A stretch of DNA of 64,000 nt from Thermoplasmata archaeon (GTDB lineage Archaea; Thermoplasmatota; Thermoplasmata; Thermoplasmatales; Thermoplasmataceae): the NCBI GenBank assembly GCA_021817255.1, contig JAKAVO010000003.1, positions 1 through 64,000 of the forward strand, written 5' to 3'. A program made the position numbers and the translations under genes. A model generated the notes under the pieces. It was not told where the DNA came from. It worked only from the letters and a program-made list of their open reading frames with translations, and ran no database searches. Below are positions 43,717 through 53,800 of this stretch, in pieces (position 1 is the first letter of the stretch; each line of letters starts with the position of its first letter).

Positions 43717-44787
43717 TTAGCCACTTTTTTGAAAAATAAAAATATATTCATGCTTAAAGACGTAGAATCCCCCCCTTAAGGCCCTATATCTCCATAGGTC
43801 CTTTTCTTCTCTCTTTGCACGGGTCCGATCAAAATTCTTTACAACAATTGATTTCAATCTAAAACCTAATGAAGTAATTCTGTCCATAGTGTGAAAGCCC
43901 AGAGGAATCCATGATCCAGCAGAATATTTATCACCGATAACAACAGCCAGATATCTATCCCTCTCCAAGTGACTGGACAAGTTCCTCACCACATTTTCCA
44001 TCATTTTAAGAAATGATTCCTCGTCAGCAGCATTTGAGAGATCATTTTGGGCGGAGCTGAATTTGATGATATCCCAGTAAGGTGGATGGAGTATGATCAA
44101 TTTTGCATCCTTTTTGCCATGATCGGATAAAATCCGTGATATGTCAACTGACTGGCTATCACCCACAACCACTTCCTGAAACAACTTTTTATCTTCATCT
44201 TCAGGCGAGTTCTTTTCTTTCGCAATATCTGCTGCTTTTTGGGAGAGTTCTATTCCAATGCAACTTCGCCCAAGCTTTTTGCACTCGATTAAGGTAGTTC
44301 CGCTCCCAAGGAAACCGTCAACCACAACATCCCCCTTTTTAGTATATCGCCTGATCAGCTGGTTTGGAATTTGTGGTATGAAATTACCCCAGTAATCTGC
44401 ATTGTGATCTCCCGAACTGTCTCTTTTGCCAAATATCCAGAGGCTGTCTGTCAATATATCCTGGTATAATTTCCATTTATTGAGATCTATGTCATTTAAC
44501 TTGGAGAATTGTTGAGATGTAATGCTTTTGACAAATCTGTTGATATAATAAACAGCTCTTTCCTTTGTTCTGGACTCAACAATTTGTTGAATGTCTTCCA
44601 GAATCAACCTCCTGATAAAATTGGAATCGTAGCCTTCTTCTGATATAATTAACTGCCTGATGGAAACTGGATCAAGAAATTCGACCATGGATCTGGCTTC
44701 TCCCATCTTTATGCGAATTTCTTCAATATTTTTGCATTCCCTGGCCTCATGCAATAATTGAACCAGTTCAACTATGTTTGTATCCAA
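43717..44787 (-). CDS. Orphan DNA methyltransferase (N4/N6, beta-like)
   Basis: A 356-residue DNA amino-methyltransferase. SAM motif I is VVDGFLGSGTTLIECKKLG (156-174), motif II-like CIGIEL follows, and the catalytic motif IV reads HPPYW at 234-238, where D/S/NPPY is usual. About 150 residues with no motif precede the catalytic domain and may recognise DNA. Motif I comes before motif IV, with a target region probably at the N-terminus. No restriction endonuclease gene is next to it, so it looks like a solitary methyltransferase or the remainder of a lost system. Confidence 0.82.
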   Translation of the reverse strand: MDTNIVELVQLLHEARECKNIEEIRIKMGEARSMVEFLDPVSIRQLIISEEGYDSNFIRRLILEDIQQIVESRTKERAVYYINRFVKSITSQQFSKLNDIDLNKWKLYQDILTDSLWIFGKRDSSGDHNADYWGNFIPQIPNQLIRRYTKKGDVVVDGFLGSGTTLIECKKLGRSCIGIELSQKAADIAKEKNSPEDEDKKLFQEVVVGDSQSVDISRILSDHGKKDAKLIILHPPYWDIIKFSSAQNDLSNAADEESFLKMMENVVRNLSSHLERDRYLAVVIGDKYSAGSWIPLGFHTMDRITSLGFRLKSIVVKNFDRTRAKREEKDLWRYRALRGGFYVFKHEYIFIFQKSG

Positions 44788-45040
44788 TTTCTAACCCTTC
44801 CTGTCTGTTAATGAAATTTGAGATACAATATTATAATTTTCTATAAATGATGGTATTATTTGAACACATGTGCAGATTTCCAATGCATAATCTTTCCTAT
44901 GTTTGTAATGAATGCCCTCCCTTCTGATATAATCGCGGTGTGGAAGAAAATTTCAGAATAAACCGCACCGGGATATGGGTAAATGCCTTTAAGAAGCACT
45001 ATTTCCTGAATTATGCACTAAATGCATTAAAAAAAGGCGG

Positions 45041-45412
45041 TTGAGGAATCTTGTCCTTTTCTTTATTGGGCAACCTCTAATTGAAATCGTAAAAAAAGAG
45101 AAAGTAATATTGCATTCCAAAAGATATGGACATATGTCATGGGTGCCAATCAATGCGGCTGAGCACACTATACTCAACTTTGTATCCAAAATGGGAGAAG
45201 GCAAAAGACTGACTGTGTTGAGTTTTAAAAAAGACAGGTTCGTTTCATTCTCCCTTGAATCCGGCAATATACTGATCAATGAAAGTGGATTCAAACACGA
45301 AACCATCACTGTATCAAAAGAAGATTTGAAAAAGAAGGTCAAAGATATACTGGCAACAGAATTCCCCCGAAGCCATAAGGTTCAGATTACAATGAAACAG
45401 GTTAAAAATTGA
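45041..45412 (+). CDS. Hypothetical protein
   Basis: A 123-residue frame from TTG 45041; it stays open upstream to 44993 without a standard start codon, so the N-terminus is uncertain. The sequence (KKEKVILHSKRYGHMSWVPIN, KRLTVLSFKKDRFVSFSLE) is basic, mostly beta-strand-like, and ends in a charged helix (KEDLKKKVKDILATEF). I recognise no family. It may be a real gene with an unusual start or the end of a decayed one. Confidence 0.45.
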   Translation: MRNLVLFFIGQPLIEIVKKEKVILHSKRYGHMSWVPINAAEHTILNFVSKMGEGKRLTVLSFKKDRFVSFSLESGNILINESGFKHETITVSKEDLKKKVKDILATEFPRSHKVQITMKQVKN

Positions 45413-45433
45413 CATGCATTGATGTTCAACAGG

Positions 45434-45444
45434 GCTATATTTAT
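45434..45444 (+). promoter_or_regulatory. TATA box of the pilin gene
   Basis: TATATTTATAA centred about 24 bp before the ATG at 45463. Confidence 0.6.
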
Positions 45445-45462
45445 AAGTAACTGATAAATGGC

Positions 45463-46509
45463 ATGGAGTTGAAGCAGGTAAGCTCAGGAAGAGATTCGTC
45501 AGTATCGACCATTATAGGCACTCTTTTGCTTATAGCAATAACAGTGATACTCATGACCACTTTGGGCATCTTTCTCTTTTCAAATGCCCCAAAGGGCAAC
45601 CCAGTAACTCCGAGAATGAACATCCAGCTTACTGCGGATAAAGTGAATTATTCTAACGAATATTTAATGTTGGTCCAGTCCGTCACTGAGAAAATACCAG
45701 TTAGTTTTATAAAATTGGAGTTTGTTGTAAGCGGCCAGAACAGCCCTATTATTATACCTCTCAGAGACAGTTCCACTTACTGCAGTTATCCGATTATGAT
45801 GCATATGTGTTATTCATTTAACCCGTCCGGAAATTATGCTGTTTCGCAGTTTAATAGCTCTGTTGTCATGCGAATTTATGTTGCGCCAAGGATGAATCTT
45901 TCCTATATGTCTGTTATTGATATGAGTTCTGACTCAATAATTGCCGGTTCTCCGGTGACTGGTTCAACTGTTTCAGCAAGTTCAAACCATTTTGAGCCAT
46001 TCATTTCAAAACAAATGAGTTTTCAAAGTTTGACTTACAATCAACTGAATACCACAACGCCTGCCGGAATAACCTATTCAAATGAATCTCTATTCTTCCC
46101 GGAGAGCTCAAGCCAGGATATTTTTGAATTCAATTCTTCCAAGCTCAGCTTATCCCTCAATAAAAACAAAGAATTCTGGTCGCACAGCACTCCATTTCCA
46201 TATATCCAGTTAAATTCTAAAACGGTTAAAAACTATGGGCTTTACGCTGCCAGCAATATTTATGTCTCAAAAAATAGCAATTTATCTTTTAATGCAACAC
46301 TGTCAGAACCGGCTTTCATGAGGATATCACAAATTGGAAATTCCACCAATGCTTTCATTCCAGTCAATAAGACAGATTTTAATTACAATTATTCAGGCAA
46401 AGACGTTCTCAATGTGAGCAGGACTCTCAGGATGGTTGCAGGCTATTATGCCATCCAGATATTTTATCTCTATATCAACGACAATGGAATTATAGCATTC
46501 AAGATATGA
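45463..46509 (+). CDS. Archaeal type IV pilin-like surface protein
   Basis: A 348-residue protein with the N-terminus of archaeal pilins: a short hydrophilic leader (MELKQVSSGRDSS), then one hydrophobic helix (VSTIIGTLLLIAITVILMTT) ending in a Pro/Gly turn. The leader should be cut by a prepilin peptidase. The remaining about 300 residues are Ser/Asn/Thr-rich beta structure with many N-glycosylation sequons (for example NSS, NLS), as on exposed surface proteins. Longer than typical pilins; it may be a minor pilin or adhesin. No pilus ATPase is nearby. Confidence 0.78.
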   Translation: MELKQVSSGRDSSVSTIIGTLLLIAITVILMTTLGIFLFSNAPKGNPVTPRMNIQLTADKVNYSNEYLMLVQSVTEKIPVSFIKLEFVVSGQNSPIIIPLRDSSTYCSYPIMMHMCYSFNPSGNYAVSQFNSSVVMRIYVAPRMNLSYMSVIDMSSDSIIAGSPVTGSTVSASSNHFEPFISKQMSFQSLTYNQLNTTTPAGITYSNESLFFPESSSQDIFEFNSSKLSLSLNKNKEFWSHSTPFPYIQLNSKTVKNYGLYAASNIYVSKNSNLSFNATLSEPAFMRISQIGNSTNAFIPVNKTDFNYNYSGKDVLNVSRTLRMVAGYYAIQIFYLYINDNGIIAFKI

Positions 46510-46576
46510 ATACATTTCTTTATCGCTAAATGGTCAAATAAGAAAATTTTTTAACTACAAAGAATATAACAGGTAT

Positions 46577-47926
46577 GTGACCATCTCTCCCATTGAAGAA
46601 CGTTATGGAAGGCCAGCAGTAAAATCAATTTTTGAACAGAGCCACAGGTTGAATTGTATGCTTCAGGTGGAAATAGCTGTGGCTGATGCACAGATAAAAA
46701 ATGGAGTTATTCCTCAGGGAAATACAGGCCCTCTCAAAGATATTCTGAAAGATGGGGTAAATGAAGAGAGAATGAAGGAGATTGAAAAGGAAACGAAACA
46801 CGATATCATGGCTTTCATAAGAACAGTAGAAGAGCAATCAAACAATGCCTTCAAGTTCCTTCACTTTGGCCTGACTTCCAATGATGTTATTGACACTGCT
46901 ACCGCCCTCCAGATGAAAGACTATTTTGTGTACCTGATGAATGATCTCAATGAAATTCAGGTGGCACTATCCCACCTTGTAGAAAAATATAAGAAAACCC
47001 CAATGCTGGGAAGAACCCACGGTCAGCACGCCAGCCCAATTACATTCGGGCTGAAGATTGCTACATACCTCTCTGAATTTAACAGGCACACAGAAAGAAT
47101 GAGAGAACTGAAGGGGAGAATCCTGACAGGAAAGGCGCTAGGGCCAGTTGGAACAGGCGCAGCCATGGGCAGGAATGCGTTGAAGGTAAACAGAGATGCA
47201 ATGGCCTCCCTCGGATTGAATTACGAAATTGCCACAGGCCAGCTTGTCGATAGGGACAGGTATGTTGAATTTCTGCAGGCTCTTGGGAATATTGCGATGA
47301 CATGTGAAAAGATAGGTACAGAGATCAGGAATCTCCAAAGGCCTGAAATATTTGAAGTTATGGAATATTTTGAATCTGAAACGCAGGTTGGCTCGTCATC
47401 CATGCCAAGCAAGAGAAATCCTATTGAATCGGAAAATGTGTGCAGCCTTGCCAGAATGATAAGGTCTTTTGCTGTTCCGGAAATGGAAGGCGCTATCACC
47501 TGGCATGAAAGGGACCTTACTAACAGTGCACTGGAAAGATTTACATTGCCCTATTCATGCATCCTCACAGATTTTATTTTAACAAAACTTACAAAAATTT
47601 TAAGAACATTATATGTTAATGTGGAGAAAATGATGGAAAATCTTCTTTCTTCTCCATTGTGTGTATCTGAGAACCTCACAGCACAGCTAACGCTAAAGGG
47701 AATTGGGCGGACAGAAGCACACGAACTTGTACGGCTTGTATCCATGAAATTCTATGAAGGCAATGAAAATCTCCACGATATCCTGATGCAGTCCCGGTTC
47801 GGGAATTTATTTGATGAAGAGGAACTGTCCAGAATGTCCAATCCACTTGGCTTTATCGGATCGTCCTCAGAAATTTGTGGTTTGATGTTAAAAAATACTA
47901 AAGAATTGCTGGGGGAACCCTCATGA
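46577..47926 (+). CDS. purB: Adenylosuccinate lyase
   Basis: Homotetrameric lyase (449 residues) acting twice in purine synthesis: on SAICAR and on adenylosuccinate. The family signature GSSSMPSKRNP is intact, GRTHGQHASPITFG holds the catalytic His, and TSNDVIDTA is the substrate loop. It begins with GTG 46577; TTTTTTAACTA, about 25 bp upstream, can act as its TATA box, making a leaderless GTG start. The stop overlaps the next gene as ATGA. Confidence 0.95.
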   Translation: MTISPIEERYGRPAVKSIFEQSHRLNCMLQVEIAVADAQIKNGVIPQGNTGPLKDILKDGVNEERMKEIEKETKHDIMAFIRTVEEQSNNAFKFLHFGLTSNDVIDTATALQMKDYFVYLMNDLNEIQVALSHLVEKYKKTPMLGRTHGQHASPITFGLKIATYLSEFNRHTERMRELKGRILTGKALGPVGTGAAMGRNALKVNRDAMASLGLNYEIATGQLVDRDRYVEFLQALGNIAMTCEKIGTEIRNLQRPEIFEVMEYFESETQVGSSSMPSKRNPIESENVCSLARMIRSFAVPEMEGAITWHERDLTNSALERFTLPYSCILTDFILTKLTKILRTLYVNVEKMMENLLSSPLCVSENLTAQLTLKGIGRTEAHELVRLVSMKFYEGNENLHDILMQSRFGNLFDEEELSRMSNPLGFIGSSSEICGLMLKNTKELLGEPS

Positions 47927-48498
47927 ATTTATCAGTACAGTCACAGATAATCCAGATACTTAAAAAAGACGAGAGATCAATTTCCGGAATCAAAAGCGAC
48001 CTGGAAGGCGTAGGGTTAAAACTGCATAGGCTCACACTTTCAGGATATCTGAGTGCCATGGTTGAAGCAGAAATACTGAAGGTAAAGGAAATAAAGCCTG
48101 CGAAAGTGTATTCCCTAAACCAGAAAGGCACAGTATCGCTTTATCGAAAGATTGGGAAGGCAATTAAAGAAACTTTTTCGGAAAATCATGGAGACATCTG
48201 CCTCTCATTTTTGTATTATACTTTCCAGCGGCCCATTTTTATCAGGGAGTTTGAATTGTGTGACATAGATCTTCCGAAAAATTACAGAAAATCATTCTCA
48301 ACAAAGAAAATAACATATATCAAGTCATTCCAGGAAACTGGCATCGAAATTCCTGAAAATGAAATGATAATAGAGCCGGAAAACATAAACAATACACAGG
48401 TGCTCAGAATAATGCGGAACCTGATTCTTTCCCAGAACAATCTGATGACAGAAACTTCGCTTGTGGACATGGAACAGAAAACCCTTGAAGACATATGA
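47923..48498 (+). CDS. Winged-helix protein of unknown role
   Basis: A 191-residue protein. The first 70 residues form a winged helix (QSQIIQILKKDERSISGIKSDL, LHRLTLSGYLSAMVEAEILK). The remainder is mixed (FQRPIFIREFELCDIDLP) and ends in a helix (QVLRIMRNLILSQNNL). I recognise no ligand domain. The ATGA overlap with purB ties it to purine metabolism by transcription, so it could be a regulator of that gene or simply a passenger. Confidence 0.7.
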   Translation: MNLSVQSQIIQILKKDERSISGIKSDLEGVGLKLHRLTLSGYLSAMVEAEILKVKEIKPAKVYSLNQKGTVSLYRKIGKAIKETFSENHGDICLSFLYYTFQRPIFIREFELCDIDLPKNYRKSFSTKKITYIKSFQETGIEIPENEMIIEPENINNTQVLRIMRNLILSQNNLMTETSLVDMEQKTLEDI

Positions 48499-48535
48499 AG
48501 AGAAAGTTAACCTAGCAGCCTGTTGTGAATGTAAC

Positions 48536-48545
48536 GTTTTAATAC
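48536..48545 (+). promoter_or_regulatory. TATA box of the radical SAM gene
   Basis: CGTTTTAATA-type box about 26 bp before the ATG at 48566. Confidence 0.45.
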
Positions 48546-48565
48546 AGACTTAGCATAGAGTCCCA

Positions 48566-49624
48566 ATGAAGAGCCTGCCAGGTAAGTCTGTATACAATGG
48601 CCATTTGCCTTTAGGATGCACAATGTGTGCAAAGGGGGCTAAAATGGTTTTGTTTGTGTCAGGCATTTGTGATGCAAAATGCTTTTACTGCCCTCTTTCC
48701 GAACAGAAGAAAATGAATGATGTAATGTTTGCAGATGAGATGCCACTTGCCAACATGAAAGATGCCATATTTGAAGCAAAAATGATTCAGGCAACTGGAA
48801 CTGGCATAACCGGGGGTGACCCTCTTAAGTTTTATGAAAGAACCGCTGAATACATAAGGATACTGAAGGAAGAATTTGGAGATTCCCACCACATACATCT
48901 CTACACTATCAGCGGGTCAAAGAAGGCAATAGAAACTGTTGCAAAGGCCGGGCTTGATGAGATAAGATTCCACCCTCCGGAAGAGATCTGGCAGGTTATG
49001 GACAAGTCAGTCTTCAAGGACAGGATCAAGTGGTCCAGGGATATGGGAATGAGTGTTGGCATAGAAGTCCCAAGCCTGCCTGGCAGGATAGAGGATACAA
49101 GAGCCCTCGTTGACTTCAGCAGAAGGATGGATCTCGACTTCATCAACCTCAATGAACTGGAATTTTCCGAAACAAACTATGGCAATTTGCTTGGCAGAAA
49201 TTATGAAATTAAAAATGACGTTGAATCCGGCGCAAAGAATTCCCAGAACCTGGCAATAGATATGGTAAGGGAAAACCCGGATTTTACAGTCCATTACTGC
49301 TCAGCTTCATTCAAGGATGGGGTACAGCTAAAGAATCGCCTGAAGAGAAGAGCTAAGAACGTCGCTAAACCCTACGATGTTGTGACGAAAGATGGCACCA
49401 TAATCAGGGGAATAATTCAGGGTGGCCCGGTGGAAGAGATGGCCCAGGCACTCCTGAACATAGGCATTTCAAAATCCGAAATGCAACTGAACAAGGTAAA
49501 GGGAAGAATTGAAATTGCACCGTGGATCGCCGAAGATCTGAAGGGAAAACTTGATTACGAAATTTACCAGATTGAAGAATACCCAACATGGGACGCTATA
49601 GAAGTGGAAAGGGTTAAAATTTAA
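48566..49624 (+). CDS. Radical SAM protein, COG2108-like
   Basis: A 352-residue radical S-adenosylmethionine enzyme. The cluster motif is C35-x3-C39-x2-C42 (CDAKCFYC), and GTGITGGDPL carries the SAM-binding GGDP. An additional CTMC pair at 18-21 precedes the cluster motif, as in archaeal COG2108 proteins, and may bind a metal. The C-terminal about 80 residues (YDVVTKDGTIIRGIIQGG) look like a separate small domain. The substrate of this archaeal family is not known to me. Confidence 0.85.
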   Translation: MKSLPGKSVYNGHLPLGCTMCAKGAKMVLFVSGICDAKCFYCPLSEQKKMNDVMFADEMPLANMKDAIFEAKMIQATGTGITGGDPLKFYERTAEYIRILKEEFGDSHHIHLYTISGSKKAIETVAKAGLDEIRFHPPEEIWQVMDKSVFKDRIKWSRDMGMSVGIEVPSLPGRIEDTRALVDFSRRMDLDFINLNELEFSETNYGNLLGRNYEIKNDVESGAKNSQNLAIDMVRENPDFTVHYCSASFKDGVQLKNRLKRRAKNVAKPYDVVTKDGTIIRGIIQGGPVEEMAQALLNIGISKSEMQLNKVKGRIEIAPWIAEDLKGKLDYEIYQIEEYPTWDAIEVERVKI

Positions 49625-49633
49625 GTGAATTCT

Positions 49634-50293
49634 TTACTCTCTGCTCTTTCCAGCTGATTCAATTTTAATGATCTTTCTGTAGCTCATCGAACCATCTTCA
49701 ATATCTTCATACTCCTTTATGATGAGCCTTCTCGAGTTGAAACCTATTACAAAAGATTCATATTCTCCGCCTTCTCCGGCAACATTAATACCAATCTTTT
49801 CCTTTATTTGTAAAAGTTCCTTGATAAAACTATGGCCAATCAACCTTCCCAGGTCCTTTTTTCCTAAACCCTCTGCCGATACACTCACTATCATTGGCAA
49901 TATGCCTGACTGCAGAACATATCCCAGCTCTTTCTCCTGGTCCATTAACCAGAGTGGCGTAAAGGAGAGAAGGTTATTCTCTGTGCAGAACCTCTCGATT
50001 CTTGTTTTCTGGAAGTTAGAGGCTATTGCACCGCTGATGACTGCTTCCGCTTTTAGTGATTTTGCAATTTCCTTCAACCTGCCATAAAAATTATTCTCAC
50101 CTACAAACTCAGTCTCAAGGCCAAGGAGGCGGGCGACCTCATTTGCAAATCCTGAATTTGGAACGTGGAACATTTCTGAGTATTGATCAGGCTTCACAGT
50201 CAGGCACTTTACAATCTCCATGCCCTGCTCCATTGCAATTAGCGTGGAAAAAAATGAGTCCTTTCCCCCGGACAAAAGTGCGATCGCTTTCAT
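49634..50293 (-). CDS. dph6: Diphthine-ammonia ligase-like (Dph6)
   Basis: ATP-pyrophosphatase of 219 residues that amidates diphthine to diphthamide on translation elongation factor 2. The PP-loop SGGKDS is at 8-13; [13 protein letters not shown] and the C-terminal [10 protein letters not shown] are the two other motifs typical of the Dph6/MJ0570 family. A TATA box (GAAATATAAG, reverse strand, about 24 bp upstream) supports the ATG at 50293. It is divergent from peroxiredoxin with only 42 bp between the start codons. Confidence 0.9.
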   Translation of the reverse strand: MKAIALLSGGKDSFFSTLIAMEQGMEIVKCLTVKPDQYSEMFHVPNSGFANEVARLLGLETEFVGENNFYGRLKEIAKSLKAEAVISGAIASNFQKTRIERFCTENNLLSFTPLWLMDQEKELGYVLQSGILPMIVSVSAEGLGKKDLGRLIGHSFIKELLQIKEKIGINVAGEGGEYESFVIGFNSRRLIIKEYEDIEDGSMSYRKIIKIESAGKSRE

Positions 50294-50335
50294 TTAAACT
50301 TAAATAGCATCCTTATATTTCATATTGGTGAAAAA

Positions 50336-50809
50336 ATGGTATTGAAAGTAGGAGACGTAGCACCAAATTTCGAATTGCCTGACGCAAAAAACAAAGTGAG
50401 AAAGCTTTCTGAATTTCAGGGCAGCAACGTTGTTCTGGCGTTCTTCCCTGGAGCATTTACTGGCGTTTGCACAAAGGAAATGTGTTCATTCAGGGATTCC
50501 ATGTCTGCATTCAATGAGATGAAAGCAAAGGTGTTGGGAATCAGTGTTGATACCCCATTTTCCCTTGCTAAATTTGCAGAAGTGAACAATCTCAACTTTG
50601 ACCTGCTGAGTGACCACGGAAAGAATGTAATAACAGAATATGGAATAGTCCATAAGAACTTCATAGGGCTTCCAAAGCTGGATGTTTCAAAAAGATCCGT
50701 ATTCATAGTTGACAAGAAAGGCAAAGTTGCTTATGCCTGGGTTTCAGAAGACCCCGGAAAGGAACCTGATTATCAGGCTGTAAAGGATAAGTTAAAGTCT
50801 CTGGACTAA
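50336..50809 (+). CDS. Peroxiredoxin (Bcp/AhpC-TSA family)
   Basis: Thiol peroxidase of 157 residues reducing H2O2 and organic peroxides. The peroxidatic Cys45 lies in [15 protein letters not shown], and Cys50 five residues later is placed as the resolving Cys of BCP-type atypical 2-Cys enzymes. It would be re-reduced by thioredoxin, whose genes are at 32 kb. A CTTAAATAGC box lies about 32 bp upstream, and GGTGA precedes the ATG, so a short leader is likely. Confidence 0.92.
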   Translation: MVLKVGDVAPNFELPDAKNKVRKLSEFQGSNVVLAFFPGAFTGVCTKEMCSFRDSMSAFNEMKAKVLGISVDTPFSLAKFAEVNNLNFDLLSDHGKNVITEYGIVHKNFIGLPKLDVSKRSVFIVDKKGKVAYAWVSEDPGKEPDYQAVKDKLKSLD

Positions 50810-50889
50810 ACTTATTTTTGTATTAAAAAAAATTTCTAATTATTTTTTGGGCATGTCGGAGTTTTGCAGATTTAATTTTAAAAAAAATT

Positions 50890-53800
50890 TTAAGGTTCAT
50901 CAGATAGTTTTGAGGGCCACCAGTTATATTTCCTGATAATGCGCATGATCGCCGGAATAAAGAGTGGCCAGCTTATGAATGTATCAATTAATACACCCAG
51001 CCCGACACCTATTCCAATTTCCTGAATGAGTGGAATAGCGCTGAAATAGAGTGCTGCGAAGGTGACAAACAGGAGCGTTCCCAGAAGCATGATCACGCTT
51101 CCATTCTCTGTTACGCTGGTTACAACTGCATCACGGAGCCCTGAACCCTTTATTACTTCTTCCCTGACCCTGGTTATCATGAAAATGTCATAGTCGAGCC
51201 CTACGGCCAGCAATGTGATGAAAACGAACACAGGCATAAAAATTACGACAGGAAAACCCTGAATATAGTGGAATATTACGTATGTAACTGAAAGCGATGC
51301 AAGCACAGCTGCCATGACCATTATTACCAGTCTCAGTGGCGTCAGCACAGAAGAAAGCTGGATCAGAAGGATAATAAAGATTGTAACCGCAAGGATTGGA
51401 AGCAATTGCGAGAATGAAAGTTGTGTTGTATGCAATGCATTTGACAGGCTCTCCGTTAATCCACCTACAGAAACTGCATATGTTGATTGTGTGTGGGGAA
51501 TCGATTTTATATTTCCATAAAGTGTGTTGACAGTTGTTATGGCCTTGTTTCCCCATCCTATATTGTATGTCTGAAAAACTATTTCCACATAATTTGGATT
51601 GCTGCTGCTGATAAAGGTACTGGTCTGGTTAACGTATAGCGCTGCGGCAGCAGGCGTCACATTTGATGGCGTATAACCAGTATAATATCCATACGGCCTT
51701 CCTGGGCCAAGCACTTCTGAAATGCCTTTAGTGTTAATTGTGGCATTCTCAATTTGCAGCACTGTTGACATTTCCCCTTTATTCACAACTCCGTTGGAGA
51801 CAAGGGGATGAGGGAGTTGGACAATCTCGAAGCTTCTGTCAAAGAAATCTCCATTGAAACTGTCATTAACTATCTGTATTGCTGTAGTTGCCTGGCTTTG
51901 CGGCAGAAGCTTCAATATGTCAATGCCTGAAGGTGTAACTGTGTAGACTGCAAGTCCTACTATTGATATGACAACAAATACAGCAATCATAGCCTTTGCG
52001 TGTCCAGTTGAGAACGTTCCAACTGAATGCAGGTGTTTATGGCTTCCCTCGTGGAACTCCCCGCTTTCTGTCTTCTTAAAGATTTTCCTGCCATACCTGT
52101 GGAGAATTGACAGCAAAAGCGTATTTGCCGCAATTAAGGCGACAGTAACCCCTATGGCATTTGCAAAGCCTGCATCACTGAAGAACGGAATGTCAGCGAG
52201 CCACAGCACAACTTCTGACAGAATTACAGTTAACCCGGAAGTGAAAACAGCGTGGCCTGCCCATCTGGCTGTAACCACAGTAGGCCTGTCAGTCTTTTTT
52301 CGGAGTTCAGACCTGTATCTTGCCATAAGATAAACTGTATAATCACTGCTCAGCCCAAGCACGAATATGAGAAGAAGCGTAGGAGTAATAAATGATGCTT
52401 CCGAATGTAAAACATATGTATACAAATACCCGATTATGCCAAGGGACACAATAGCGGAAATTATAAACATAAGGATCGGGAGGAATGCCGCTTTTACCGA
52501 TCTGAAAAACAGCCCAACCACAAGTATTGAAAGGAGTATGCCCACCCCAAGCGCCTTGATGATCCCTGATGATATTTCTCCGGAAAGCTGGCTTGCAAGT
52601 TCGTTTGAACCGGCAACAAGGAACTTGCTTCCCTTAAAATCCGAAGTTGCATTGTTTGCAATGGATTGAACTTTAACACTCACCTGGTTCGAATAGTTTC
52701 CATTGAAAGAATAAATGAATATGGAAGTGCTTTTATCAAAACCGACAAAATTGTGGTAAAGATAGGGTGTGGGGACAATGGGCATATCCTGCAACGGGTA
52801 ATTTGCCATGAATTTATTGACAACTGAGTTCACAGACGTTGAATTCAGCACCATCCAGAGATATCTTGGAAGATAATTTTTATTAGCATGGAAAAGAGGA
52901 TTGCCACTGAAATCTTTTAATGTTGAGCTTTTTGTTAGCATTACTGAGGTGGAATTTAACTGCAGCCCGGTTGCCGGCAGGCTAAGGTTATACTCCAAGA
53001 ATGCCAGGTGTACCAGTGATACATTGTCAGTGGATGTTATGAGGCTGGAGAGGCTATTTGCAGACTGGGCACCCGCGTAGTTCAGGAATTGCAGTGAAAG
53101 ATTCACGGTTTCATTCATGGTGCCCGCCATATACGATTTTAAACTCTGGTTCAATATTACAAATTGCCCAATCGGGTATAATCCAGTTAAAGACTGATTA
53201 AAACTCTTGTTTTCCAAACTGAATTTGGCCCCTGTCTGTAATGAGCTTATCAGTCCAGCAGGACTTTTTAAAGTGGCATTCACATAACTGGAAAAAAGGT
53301 TTGTATACTGTTCCTGAAGCCCAAACTCAGGGGAGAAGGAGATTGCCTTTAATACAGAGTTGTACGCATATGATTCAGCCTGGGTTACATTCTTCGATGT
53401 ATTGTAATAGCCCATAAATGATTTATAATAGATCTCTTCCGGAATAAGGAATATCGAAGTGCTGCCGTTAACCCCGTATTCTATTTTATTAATGCTGGCT
53501 GCTGCCTGGTAATTTGCAGAGATGAGTTTTTCTATCCCTGCAGTATAATTTTGAAGCGTGGATCTTTCAATAACTACTATGCTTTCAGTTCCTGTATAAT
53601 TTTTAGTGGTCTTAAGATATGAGTCCATTCTATTCTGAAAACTAATGAGGGCATTCATGCCGGATGAGGTTGTGGTTGGAATATTCTGGACTACTATTAT
53701 CAACTGGGAGGAACTATTGGATTTTCCAGCATCCGATGGATCAAAATACCTTGACACTTCTGATGTGGCATTGGCAGACATGGATTTTCCGGTTCCGAAA

